Of a stretch of 64,000 bases of DNA, positions 1 through 7,303 are shown piece by piece. This stretch comes from Streptomyces sp. NBC_00273 (GTDB lineage Bacteria > Actinomycetota > Actinomycetes > Streptomycetales > Streptomycetaceae), in assembly GCF_036178145.1 (NCBI RefSeq), contig NZ_CP108067.1, positions 2,356,001 to 2,420,000 on the forward strand, written 5' to 3'. A program made the translations under genes and the position numbers. Position 1 is the stretch's first letter. The number at the start of each line of letters is the position of its first letter. Under the pieces are notes generated by a model. The model was not told the DNA's origin. It searched no databases and worked only from the letters and a program-made list of their open reading frames with translations.

Positions 1-355
1 CGGGCAGGAGCGCGGCCGCGGTGACGTTGACGAAGGTCCTGCGGTTCACGTCTTCCTCTTGGTGTGCCTCGGGGCGGATCCAGCCGGCGGGTGCCGTGAA
101 TCCCAGCTCCTCGGGCCACCGTCCGAGCGCGTCATGCAGCACGGTCGCGGTCTCTTCCGGCGGCCAGCCGGGTGCACCGCCTTCCCACCGGCGCCACGTG
201 CGCGCGCTGACGGTGAAATGGGCGTCGTCGAGGAACCGTTGGCCGTGCGCCTGTAGCGCGCCGGCGGCCTGTTCGATGCTGCGCCACCCGACCCGGAGTC
301 GGGCGGCCCTGAGCGCGTCGTTTCGGGGGCTCACGGCCCCAGTGTGAGGTGTCAT
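1..355 (-). CDS. HTH transcriptional regulator, N-terminal part (runs off left edge)
   Basis: The 5' end of a regulator reads leftward from ATG 355 (in-frame GTG at 334) and stays open to the window edge, so about 118 residues are visible. The N-terminal half holds arginine-rich helices with the motif ARTWRRWEGG, which looks like the recognition region of an atypical Streptomyces helix-turn-helix protein. The segment RRTFV followed by NVTAAALLP near residue 110 resembles the junction to a hydrophobic or TPR-like segment in regulators that begin with NRRxFL. Coding bias is strong in this frame. It faces the small-gene chain that starts at 447, so the roughly 90-bp gap between them probably holds both promoters. 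The C-terminal domain, and so the signal sensed, is missing. Family-level call only. Confidence 0.7.
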   Translation of the reverse strand, partial: MTPHTGAVSPRNDALRAARLRVGWRSIEQAAGALQAHGQRFLDDAHFTVSARTWRRWEGGAPGWPPEETATVLHDALGRWPEELGFTAPAGWIRPEAHQEEDVNRRTFVNVTAAALLP

Positions 356-446
356 CGCGTCTGTCCCCGGCCGTGGCCGCTACGTGGCCACCGATGGCCG
401 CGCGATGGCCTATCTGCCCATCTGCGTGCCCGCCCATCATCCTCCT

Positions 447-602
447 ATGACGACGAGCAGCGCAGACGAACAGCACCGCAGAACAGGCGTGTTGCCGGAA
501 CTGTGGCCGGGGCCCAGTGCTGAGCTGGTGGCTCGTGCGGCTGTCGGCTGGGAGCGGTTCCTTCGCTCCGCAGCAAAGCACGTGGAGCCGTCCGATGACT
601 GA
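447..602 (+). CDS. small hypothetical protein, first gene of a small-ORF chain
   Basis: A 51-residue reading frame from ATG 447. It is acidic at both ends, with a central helix around AELVARAAVGWERFL. No known domain was recognised. No Shine-Dalgarno sequence is visible before the ATG, so it may be leaderless or start elsewhere. Its stop codon overlaps the next gene (shared ATGACTGA), which argues for translational coupling and supports that it is real. Position opposite an HTH regulator is typical of the small regulatory loci that streptomycetes carry in many copies. Function unknown. Confidence 0.5.
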   Translation: MTTSSADEQHRRTGVLPELWPGPSAELVARAAVGWERFLRSAAKHVEPSDD

Positions 603-783
603 GGTGTACGAGTACCAGCCTCACCGGCTGCTCCGTAAGCGAGTCCGCGACATCGCATCCGGCGTCGAGGGTGAGCTCATGGCCGTCATCGCCGAAGGCG
701 CCACGGACATCGCGTACATCAGGAAGTCGGACGGCCGCGAGTTCACGACCGCCGCCACCAACGTGCAGGCAGCCGGCCAGTGA
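595..783 (+). CDS. small conserved-type hypothetical protein
   Basis: A 62-residue protein starting at ATG 595 inside the end of the preceding gene. It contains YEYQPHRLLRKRVRDI near the start and AYIRKSDGREFTT near the end, with an acidic middle. This looks like the small soluble proteins that sit beside XRE or HTH regulators in Streptomyces, recalled from family patterns and not checked. It overlaps the next micro-gene by 4 bases (GTGA), so three coding units form one translationally coupled chain. No catalytic motif is visible. Function unknown. Confidence 0.65.
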   Translation: MTEVYEYQPHRLLRKRVRDIASGVEGELMAVIAEGATDIAYIRKSDGREFTTAATNVQAAGQ

Positions 784-860
784 GTGCGCTCGGGCGTCAG
801 GCCCTGTACGTCGCGATCGTGTTCGGCGTGCTCGCCGTGATCGTCGTCGGCACCTGTTGA
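780..860 (+). CDS. 26-residue single-pass membrane peptide
   Basis: GTG 780 opens a 26-residue peptide ending at TGA 860. After a short polar start (VSALGRQ) it is one hydrophobic stretch, LYVAIVFGVLAVIVVG, long enough to cross a membrane, and ends in Thr-Cys. The start overlaps the stop of the preceding gene (GTGA), the usual sign of coupled translation. Such short membrane peptides are often missed by gene callers. It could act as a membrane-anchored partner of the upstream small protein or be a by-product ORF. The hydrophobic composition and the overlap favour a real gene. Confidence 0.5.
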   Translation: MSALGRQALYVAIVFGVLAVIVVGTC

Positions 861-885
861 TCTGACCGACCAACGAGGAGACCCC

Positions 886-1341
886 ATGGCCAGCCCACCC
901 CCGCCCCCATGTAGTGCCGGTAAGGGCGAAACCCCGACTCCGGCTATCGGCGCCACCCTCACTGCGCCCCGCCGCGCCGGCGACCCGCGCAGCCTTCTCC
1001 CTGCCGACGAATTCATGATCGTCACGGCTACTCTCGCCCGCCAGCACCCCGAGCTGGGCTGGGTCGCCGCAGAGCAGCGGGTGGTCGAGGCCTTGAAGTT
1101 CGTCGCCACGGTCGCACACAGCGCCTCCACCGATCTCGCCCCCTCCGGCCCGGTCGATGCCGGCTGGCACGCCCTGATCTCCTGCACCGTGATCTACGCC
1201 GAACTGTGCGCGCGGTTGGGTACGGTCGTCCACCACCACCCCGAGGTCACCGGGGCGGCAACTCCCGCACCCGGCCGGTTGGACCGCACCACGGCCGCGA
1301 TCGAGGCCGCCGGGTACGACATCGCCACGGACCTGTGGTGA
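886..1341 (+). CDS. hypothetical protein with glycine-rich-domain-protein-like WHA motif
   Basis: A 151-residue protein starting at ATG 886, preceded by a good ribosome site (AACGAGGAG). A proline-rich N-terminus of about 35 residues is followed by a helical region. The stretch VDAGWHALISCTVIYAELC resembles the D-x-x-WHxxI motif of the glycine-rich-domain (GRDP-like) family, although here the protein is only the helical part. A histidine cluster (VVHHHPE) follows near residue 119. It overlaps the next gene by 4 bases. Biochemical role unknown. Confidence 0.65.
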   Translation: MASPPPPPCSAGKGETPTPAIGATLTAPRRAGDPRSLLPADEFMIVTATLARQHPELGWVAAEQRVVEALKFVATVAHSASTDLAPSGPVDAGWHALISCTVIYAELCARLGTVVHHHPEVTGAATPAPGRLDRTTAAIEAAGYDIATDLW

Positions 1342-1646
1342 TCACCACCGAGTACGTGACGTCGACGACCGACGTCGTCGTCTGTGAGGCCTGCTGGGTC
1401 GAACTGGTCGAAGCCGTTCGCACGACGGCACACGGTCACGGCCGGGACCTGCTGTGCATCCCCTGTGCCGAGGCCGGCTACCCGCCCCGCGTCACCCTGT
1501 TCCCCCCGCTCGGAATCTACGGACTCAACGGAAGGAAGCTGAAGATGGGCAAGCACGGCTCCGGAAGCCCGAAGCTGCCGCCGGATCCCGGCCCGCCGCT
1601 GCCGTCTCCGCCGCCCACCCCTACACCCGGCCGCCCGCCGGTGTAG
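1338..1646 (+). CDS. small Cys-pair protein with proline-rich tail
   Basis: A 102-residue protein whose GTG start (1338) overlaps the previous stop codon (GTGA). It carries CEAC near residue 16 and CIPC near residue 41, two CxxC pairs spaced like a zinc ribbon. A low-complexity proline tail rich in PPxP follows from about residue 80. The coupling places it in the same transcript as the genes from 447 onward. An internal ATG at 1544 with a purine-rich leader could start a shorter product. It may be a small zinc-binding accessory protein. No enzyme motif is visible. Confidence 0.6.
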   Translation: MITTEYVTSTTDVVVCEACWVELVEAVRTTAHGHGRDLLCIPCAEAGYPPRVTLFPPLGIYGLNGRKLKMGKHGSGSPKLPPDPGPPLPSPPPTPTPGRPPV

Positions 1647-1690
1647 GGCCGCGAGACTGCCCCGGCCGGCAATCCCCCCGTCGGCCGGGG

Positions 1691-1903
1691 CTACTCACGG
1701 ACCAGCTGTACGAGCGGTGCGCCGATGGCGTCGGCAATGAGGACGAGGGTGTCGAGGCGAGCCGCAGCATGACCGCCCTCGATGCGATTGAGCGTGTGCC
1801 GTTCGATGCCGGCCCGCGGGGCGACCTCCTCTTGGATGAGGTGCGCGCGCCGGCGCGCTGCCCGAATGTTTTCGCCGATCTGCCTGCGGCGGGTGAGTAC
1901 CAA
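1691..1903 (-). CDS. small XRE-family helix-turn-helix protein
   Basis: A 70-residue protein that is essentially one XRE/Cro-type DNA-binding domain. It begins RRRQIGENIRAARRRAHLIQ, continues through the helix-turn-helix core, has ERHTLNRIEGG as the recognition helix, and ends IADAIGAPLVQLVRE. The start is TTG 1903; an overlapping ATG at 1908 lies in another frame that lacks the domain. It points toward the small-gene chain from the far side and could repress it. There is no sensor domain, as in Cro-like or antitoxin-like regulators. Confidence 0.75.
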   Translation of the reverse strand: MVLTRRRQIGENIRAARRRAHLIQEEVAPRAGIERHTLNRIEGGHAAARLDTLVLIADAIGAPLVQLVRE

Positions 1904-1989
1904 CTCATCCGACCACTACCCGCTGATCGGCCGCTAGGGAGGCGTCCTGTCGGACCGGGCCGGCGGCGCCCGGTCCGGCGGCGCCGCCG

Positions 1990-3669
1990 TCAGCGCCGGC
2001 CGCCGGGTGGCGGGGACGCGGAGGGCGGCTCGGCCGCGTCGGCCTCCGGATCGCCGGACGGCCCGATGCGGATCTCGAATTCGCCGCCGTACTCCTCGTG
2101 GCCCGCGGCCACGGCCACGGCCACGGCTTCCTCGCCCCGTTCGCCCTGGATGATCAGCGGGTCCCGGCGCAGGTCCCGCATGAGTGCCACGCACATACCG
2201 ATCATGACCAGGGTGAACGGTGCCGCCACGAGGATCGTCAGGTTCTGCAGTCCGGCGAGCGCGTCGCCCTCGCCGTTGCCGATGAGCAGCATGATCGCCG
2301 CGACGGCGCCGGTGACCACTCCCCAGAAGACGACCACCGGCCGGGACGGTTCGAGGACGCCTTTTTGCGAGAGCGTGCCCATCACGATGGAGGCGGCGTC
2401 CGCGCCGGAGACGAAGAAGATCGCGACGAGGATCATGACCAGCAGGCTCATCACGGTGGCGGCGGGGAACTGCTGGAGCAGCCCGAAGAGCTGTCCCTCC
2501 GGGGTGCTCTCCTTGGGGAGGTCACCGCTCTCCTGGAGCTTCATCGCCGTGCCGCCGAAGACGCAGAACCACAGCAGGCTGACCGTGCTCGGTACGAGGA
2601 TCACGCCGCCGATGAACTGCCGGATGGTGCGGCCGCGGCTGATCCGGGCGATGAACATGCCGACGAACGGGGTCCAGGAGATCCACCAGGCCCAGTAGAA
2701 GACCGTCCAGCTGCCGAGCCAGTCGGCGACCTCGCCGGCGCCGGTGGCCTCGGTACGGCCGACGAGCTGGGGGAGGTCGCCGAGGTAGGCGCCCAGGGAC
2801 GTGGGCAGGAGGTCGAGCACGATGATGGTCGGCCCGGCGATGAACACGAAGACGACGAGCACCAGGGCGAGCACCATGTTGATGTTCGACAGCCACTGGA
2901 TGCCCCGCTCCACTCCGGACACCGCGGAGGCCACGAAGGCGACGGTCAGGACGGCGATGACGGCCACGAGGAGTCCCGTGCCGACCGAATCCAACCACCC
3001 CAGCTGGCGGATGCCGCTGCCGATCTGGAGGGCTCCGAGGCCGAGCGAGGCGGCGGAACCGAAGAGGGTGGCGAAGATCGCCACGATGTCGATGACCCGG
3101 CCGGCCCCGCCGTGGGCGTGCCGGGCGCCGATCAGCGGCTCGAACACGGCACTGATCGTCTGGCGGCGGTCGCGCCGGAAGGTGCTGTAGGCGATGGCGA
3201 GCCCGACGACCGCGTAGATGGCCCACGGATGGAGCGTCCAGTGGAACAGGGTGGTGGCCATCGCCGTCTGCATCCGCTCGGCGGAGTCGACCGGGTGCGT
3301 GCCGGGCGGGGGCGTCCCGTAGTGCGCCAGGGGTTCGCTGACGCCGTAGAACATGAGCCCGATGCCCATGCCGGCGCTGAACATCATGGCGACCCACGAG
3401 ACGGTGCGGAACTCCGGGACCTCGTCCTCACGACCGAGGCGGATCCGGCCGTAGCGGCTGATCGCCAGCCAGAGGGCGAAGACGACGAAGCCGCTGGCGG
3501 CGAGCATGAAGGCCCAGCCGCAGTTGTGGATGAGCCCTTCGAGCAGGCTGCTCGACACGCTCTCCAGCGAATCCGTCGCCACGGCGCCCCAGAGGACGAA
3601 CGCGAGGGTCAGGCCCGCGGTGACCCCGAACACCACCTTGTCCGTGCGGGAAGGCTGATCGGCCGGCAA
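1990..3669 (-). CDS. BCCT-family betaine/choline/carnitine transporter
   Basis: A 559-residue polytopic membrane protein of the BCCT (betaine-carnitine-choline) family, which moves quaternary ammonium osmolytes with Na+ or H+. The diagnostic central segment is WAWWISWTPFVGMFIARISR, whose tryptophan cluster forms the substrate aromatic box. About twelve hydrophobic helices surround it. The C-terminal tail (about 60 residues) is charged, as in osmosensing members. TTG 3669 is chosen because it has a strong ribosome site (AAGGGGGG) and begins directly before the first helix; the open frame extends upstream to 3849 but with poor protein quality. It is transcribed alone. Likely role: osmoprotectant uptake. 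Confidence 0.9.
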   Translation of the reverse strand: MPADQPSRTDKVVFGVTAGLTLAFVLWGAVATDSLESVSSSLLEGLIHNCGWAFMLAASGFVVFALWLAISRYGRIRLGREDEVPEFRTVSWVAMMFSAGMGIGLMFYGVSEPLAHYGTPPPGTHPVDSAERMQTAMATTLFHWTLHPWAIYAVVGLAIAYSTFRRDRRQTISAVFEPLIGARHAHGGAGRVIDIVAIFATLFGSAASLGLGALQIGSGIRQLGWLDSVGTGLLVAVIAVLTVAFVASAVSGVERGIQWLSNINMVLALVLVVFVFIAGPTIIVLDLLPTSLGAYLGDLPQLVGRTEATGAGEVADWLGSWTVFYWAWWISWTPFVGMFIARISRGRTIRQFIGGVILVPSTVSLLWFCVFGGTAMKLQESGDLPKESTPEGQLFGLLQQFPAATVMSLLVMILVAIFFVSGADAASIVMGTLSQKGVLEPSRPVVVFWGVVTGAVAAIMLLIGNGEGDALAGLQNLTILVAAPFTLVMIGMCVALMRDLRRDPLIIQGERGEEAVAVAVAAGHEEYGGEFEIRIGPSGDPEADAAEPPSASPPPGGRR

Positions 3670-3853
3670 CGAAGCCCCCCTTCCCCGAAGGGCTGGAACC
3701 GTACATCGCGACAGAGCATCATGCGTTTCACATTTAAGCTCATATCGACCAATGAGGGCCGTAGCCGCGGGGGCAGCCGCGCGGCGGCTCACCTGCTCCG
3801 CTCCCCCGGTGCGGTGAGCGCGGATCCCGCCCACCGCACCGGGGACCACCGGT

Positions 3854-5695
3854 TCACGCCGGCTCGTGCGGCTCCTCGTACAGGCCCTCGATCAGTTCGC
3901 CGTACTTGTCGCGGACCACCCGGCGGCGGAGCTTGAGCGAGGGGGTGAGTTCCCCGGTCTCGGGGCCCCACTCCTCGGTCAGCAGCCGGTACCGCTTGAT
4001 CTGCTCGGTCCGGTTGAGCCGGGCGTTGGCCGCCTCCACCGCGCGGGCGATCTCCTCCCGGACGGCGGGGTGCGCGGCGAGCTCGGCCGGGGAGGCCGCC
4101 TCGATGCCCCGGGCGACGGCCCATACCGGGGCCAGTTCCGGGTCCAGGACCAACAGGGCCACGAGGTAGGAGCGGCCGTCGCCGTGCACCAGGGCCTGGC
4201 CGATCAGCGGGTGCTCCTTGACCGTGTTCTCCACCAGGGCGGGCGAAACGTTCTTGCCGTTCGAGGTGATGATCAGTTCCTTCTTGCGGTCGGTCAGCCA
4301 GAGGAACCCTTCCTCGTCGACCCGGCCGATGTCCCCCGTCGCGAACCAGCCCTCGGGGTCGGCGGCGCTCTCCACCGAGCCGTCCGGCCGCAGGTAGCCG
4401 CCGAAGACGGTCGACCCGCGGGTGAAGATCTCCCCGTCCTCGGCCAGCCTCAGCTCCAGCCCCTCGATCGGGCGGCCCACCGAGCCGAGCCGGAAGCCGT
4501 CCGGGCTGTTGACCGTGCACACGCCCGAGGTCTCGGTGAGCCCCCAGGCGTCCATGATGGTGATGCCCCAGCCGGCCCAGAAGCGGACCACGTCGATCGG
4601 CATCGGCGCGGTGGCGCTGGCCGTCCACATCAGCCGGTCCATGCCCGCCAGCCCCAGCAACGGATCCAGCACCTGCTCCTTGGCCCGGGCGTACGAGGCT
4701 TCGAGCGCGGCCGGCACCTCCTCGCCGCGCTCCCGGTGGGCGGCCCGGGCGCGGGCCAGGTCGTTGGCCGCCTCGATGGCCGCGCGCTGCTCCTCGGGGA
4801 GCTGCGCGAGGACCGCGCGGACCGAGGCGGCGAGCTTCTCCCACACCCGGGGCACGCCGAAGAACTGCACCGGGTGCAGCTCGCGGACCGCCCCCGAGAC
4901 GGCGGCGGGGTCGGCGCACAGCCGTACGTGCGAGGCCCGCAGCAGGGGCAGGTAGATGCCGAGGACCCGCTCGGCGATGTGCGCGAAGGGCAGGTAGCAG
5001 ATGTGCTCGGCGTGTTCGGGCAGGTCCACGTGCCGGTCGAGGCGGATCGCCTGGAGCATGAGGTTGCGGTGGGTCAGCCGCACGCCCTTCGGGTCGCCGG
5101 TGGTGCCCGAGGTGTAGACGACGGTCAGCGGGTCCTCGGGGCGCGTCTCCTGCCAGGCCTTCTCGAAGTCGTCGGAGCGGTGGAGCCGGGCCCCGCCGGA
5201 GTACAGGGAGCCGTAGGTGGAGTGCCCGCCGGCCTCGGCGGCCTCGGCCACGACGAGACGCTCCAGGGGTACGTCCGGGGCGGCCAGCAGCGGCTCCCAC
5301 CGCGCGAGTTCGCGGGCGCCCTCGACGACGGCGACCCGGGCCCGGCTGTGGCGGGCGATGTGGGCGATCTGCTCGGGGGCGGAGGTCCCGTACACGGTGA
5401 CGGGTACGGCACCGAGGTGGACGAGGGCGAGGTCGCTGAGCCAGTGCTCGGGGCGGTTGCCCATCATCATCAGCACGTGTTCGCCGCGCTCGACGCCGAG
5501 GGCCGCGTATCCGGAGGCGAGGACGGCGACCTTGCGGCGCACCTCGCTCCAGGTGAGGGTCGTCCACTCGGCGGCGTCGGGGCCGGCCCGCCAGGAGAGG
5601 GCGGGCAGCTCCCCGTGCTCGGCGGCGTTGCGGGCCAGCAGGGCCGGCAGGGTGATCTCTTCGGGTCGTCCGGGCAGTCGCAGGTTCGTGGTCAT
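3854..5695 (-). CDS. long-chain fatty acid-CoA ligase (AMP-forming)
   Basis: A 613-residue member of the ANL adenylate-forming superfamily, long-chain acyl-CoA synthetase branch. It activates fatty acids with ATP and CoA. Visible motifs in order: the P-loop YTSGTTGDPKGV near residue 195, the A5 motif DAWGLTETSG near residue 380, the hinge segment TGDIGRVDEEG, and the A10 lysine in TSNGKNVSP. The protein starts at ATG 5695 after CCAGGAG. It is divergent from a MerR-type gene 85 bp away, which probably controls it. The acyl-CoA dehydrogenase/thiolase operon at 7.3-14 kb could use its product. Confidence 0.9.
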   Translation of the reverse strand: MTTNLRLPGRPEEITLPALLARNAAEHGELPALSWRAGPDAAEWTTLTWSEVRRKVAVLASGYAALGVERGEHVLMMMGNRPEHWLSDLALVHLGAVPVTVYGTSAPEQIAHIARHSRARVAVVEGARELARWEPLLAAPDVPLERLVVAEAAEAGGHSTYGSLYSGGARLHRSDDFEKAWQETRPEDPLTVVYTSGTTGDPKGVRLTHRNLMLQAIRLDRHVDLPEHAEHICYLPFAHIAERVLGIYLPLLRASHVRLCADPAAVSGAVRELHPVQFFGVPRVWEKLAASVRAVLAQLPEEQRAAIEAANDLARARAAHRERGEEVPAALEASYARAKEQVLDPLLGLAGMDRLMWTASATAPMPIDVVRFWAGWGITIMDAWGLTETSGVCTVNSPDGFRLGSVGRPIEGLELRLAEDGEIFTRGSTVFGGYLRPDGSVESAADPEGWFATGDIGRVDEEGFLWLTDRKKELIITSNGKNVSPALVENTVKEHPLIGQALVHGDGRSYLVALLVLDPELAPVWAVARGIEAASPAELAAHPAVREEIARAVEAANARLNRTEQIKRYRLLTEEWGPETGELTPSLKLRRRVVRDKYGELIEGLYEEPHEPA

Positions 5696-5715
5696 GGGCA
5701 GCTCCTGGCCGTTTC

Positions 5716-5746
5716 ACATCGTTGGTGCGACAGCAATACTGTTGAA
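5716..5746 (-). promoter_or_regulatory. candidate MerR-type promoter of the acyl-CoA ligase gene
   Basis: Between the divergent ligase and MerR genes, the minus strand reads TTCAAC (5746-5741), a 19-base spacer, then CGATGT (5721-5716). The spacer holds the dyad ACAG-CAATA-CTGT (5730-5742). A dyad inside an over-long 19-base spacer is the usual architecture of MerR-activated promoters. The match is by eye and the hexamers are weak. Confidence 0.35.
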
Positions 5747-5780
5747 CCCAAGCTGTGGAGCAGAGAGCGAGGCGCAGACG

Positions 5781-6512
5781 ATGGCCGACCAGGCACCCGA
5801 GCCGATGCTCACCGTCGACGAGCTGGCGGCCAGGGCGGGCGTCACCGTGCGCACCGTTCGTTTCTACAGCACCCGCGGGCTTTTGCCCCCTCCCGTGATC
5901 GGCCCTCGTCGGGTGGGGCACTACGGGCCGGAGCACCTGTCCCGGCTGGCCCTGATCGAGGAGCTGCAGCACCAGGGCATGACCCTGTCCGCCATCGAGC
6001 GCTATCTGGACGCGCTGCCCGACGACCTGAGCGCCCATGACCTGGCCATCCACCGCGCGATGGTGGCCAGTTGGGCTCCGGACGCGGCCCAGGAGGTGTC
6101 GCGGGAGGAGCTGGAGAAGCGGGTGGGGCGGAGCCTCGCGGACACCGACGTCCGGCGGCTGACGGCGATGAACGTGCTCGCCGCCTCGGGGGACGGGTTC
6201 CGGGTGGACGTGGGGCTGTTGCGGCTCGGGGTCGCACTGCTCGACGTACCCATCGCCCACGAGACGATCCTGGCGGCGCGCCGGGTGCTGATGGAGCACA
6301 CCAGGTCGGCGGCGCACGAGCTGACGGCGCTGTTCCGGGACGAGGTGTGGGGGCCGTTCACGGAGGGCGAGAGCGACCCGGAGCGGGTGGAGTCGATGAA
6401 GGCGCTGTCTGCGCACATGCAGCCCATGGTGGTCCAGGCGCTGGTGACGGCCTTCCAGCGGTCGCTACGGGAGGAACTGCGGGCGGCGTTCGCCTCGGAA
6501 CCGGAACGGTAG
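5781..6512 (+). CDS. MerR-family transcriptional regulator
   Basis: A 243-residue regulator. The N-terminal MerR winged helix is plain: MLTVDELAARAGVTVRTVRF, the wing around GLLPPPVIGPRRVGHYG, and the dimer-helix region EELQHQGMTLSAIERYLD. The C-terminal 150 residues are helical and lack the metal-binding cysteines of the classic MerR group, so it probably senses an organic ligand. Start ATG 5781 follows GAGCGAGG. It is divergent from the acyl-CoA ligase, which makes an acyl-CoA or fatty acid a reasonable ligand; that is inference from position only. Confidence 0.85.
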   Translation: MADQAPEPMLTVDELAARAGVTVRTVRFYSTRGLLPPPVIGPRRVGHYGPEHLSRLALIEELQHQGMTLSAIERYLDALPDDLSAHDLAIHRAMVASWAPDAAQEVSREELEKRVGRSLADTDVRRLTAMNVLAASGDGFRVDVGLLRLGVALLDVPIAHETILAARRVLMEHTRSAAHELTALFRDEVWGPFTEGESDPERVESMKALSAHMQPMVVQALVTAFQRSLREELRAAFASEPER

Positions 6513-6575
6513 GGGGAGGCGGACGGCGGCCGCGCGGCCGGTCGGCGCCCCTGCCGCCCCGGTATTTTGTGGATC

Positions 6576-7250
6576 ATGGCTGTCATTCACCGCACCACCA
6601 TGTCGCCCGGCAAGCTCGAACTCCTGGCCGGCTGGCTGCCCCGGCGCCCCTGGTACCGGGGCGGCCCGGGTACCCCGCAGCTCGCCAAGGCCGGCGGATT
6701 CCGGCTCGACGACCCCGAGGGCGAGGTGGGCATCGAGTTCATGGTGGTCACCGACACCGCCGGGGACGATCCGGTGACCTACCTGGTCCCGCTGACCTAC
6801 CGCGGGGCTCCGCTCGAGGGGGCCGACGACGGCCTGATCGGCACTTCCGAGCACGGCGTGCTGGGCCGTCGCTGGATCTACGACGGGACCCACGACGTCG
6901 TCCTGGTCGAGCAGTTGCTGGCCCTGCTGGCGGGACGCACGACGGCCCAGGACCAGAACGCGAGCGGCGTCCCCGACCCGACGGTCGAGGTCCGCACCGA
7001 GGGGGCCGGGGTGCCGCAGGGCCTGACCGGCCCCGGGACCGTGACGGACACCGCCGGGGCGAGCCTCGTCACCGTGGGCCCGACGGGTCAGGAAAGCCCG
7101 GTGGCGACCCTGACCGTGTCCCGCGTGCTGCACGACGGTCCCGCCCCCACCGCAGACGGCGCACCGGGACGGATCCTGGCCGGCTGGTCCGCCCCGGACG
7201 GCGCCCGACAGCACGGACCCTTCGCCCACCTGGCCGCGTTCACCGCCTGA
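6576..7250 (+). CDS. maltokinase N-terminal-cap-like domain protein
   Basis: A 224-residue protein starting MAVIHRTTMSPGKLELLAGW at ATG 6576; an in-frame TTG lies 9 bases upstream. The fold signature is that of the N-terminal cap of actinobacterial maltokinases (WLPRRPWY, then YLVPLTYRGAPL and HGVLGRRWIYDGTHD), but the kinase domain that normally follows is absent. Stand-alone cap proteins of this type occur in Streptomyces, and their function is not established as far as I know. A strong hairpin lies immediately downstream. The gene is convergent with the fatty-acid oxidation operon. Confidence 0.75.
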   Translation: MAVIHRTTMSPGKLELLAGWLPRRPWYRGGPGTPQLAKAGGFRLDDPEGEVGIEFMVVTDTAGDDPVTYLVPLTYRGAPLEGADDGLIGTSEHGVLGRRWIYDGTHDVVLVEQLLALLAGRTTAQDQNASGVPDPTVEVRTEGAGVPQGLTGPGTVTDTAGASLVTVGPTGQESPVATLTVSRVLHDGPAPTADGAPGRILAGWSAPDGARQHGPFAHLAAFTA

Positions 7251-7261
7251 CCCGGAGGACG

Positions 7262-7293
7262 CCCCCGGGCCCGCTCACGGGCGGGCCCGGGGG
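7262..7293. terminator. strong bidirectional hairpin terminator
   Basis: A perfect 13-bp stem (CCCCCGGGCCCGC, 7262-7274, pairing with 7281-7293) closes a 6-base loop. It lies between the converging genes ending at 7250 and 7304. There is no T-run, as is normal for Streptomyces terminators. It can serve both directions. Confidence 0.8.
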
Positions 7294-7303
7294 TGCCGCG
7301 CGA

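Noticed and set aside
3670..3849. 60-codon N-terminal extension of the BCCT transporter
   Set aside because: No membrane-protein character, and TTG 3669 has a strong ribosome site adjacent to the first helix.
7262..7293. The 13-bp hairpin as a regulatory operator
   Set aside because: It lies between two converging stop codons, where a terminator explains it fully.
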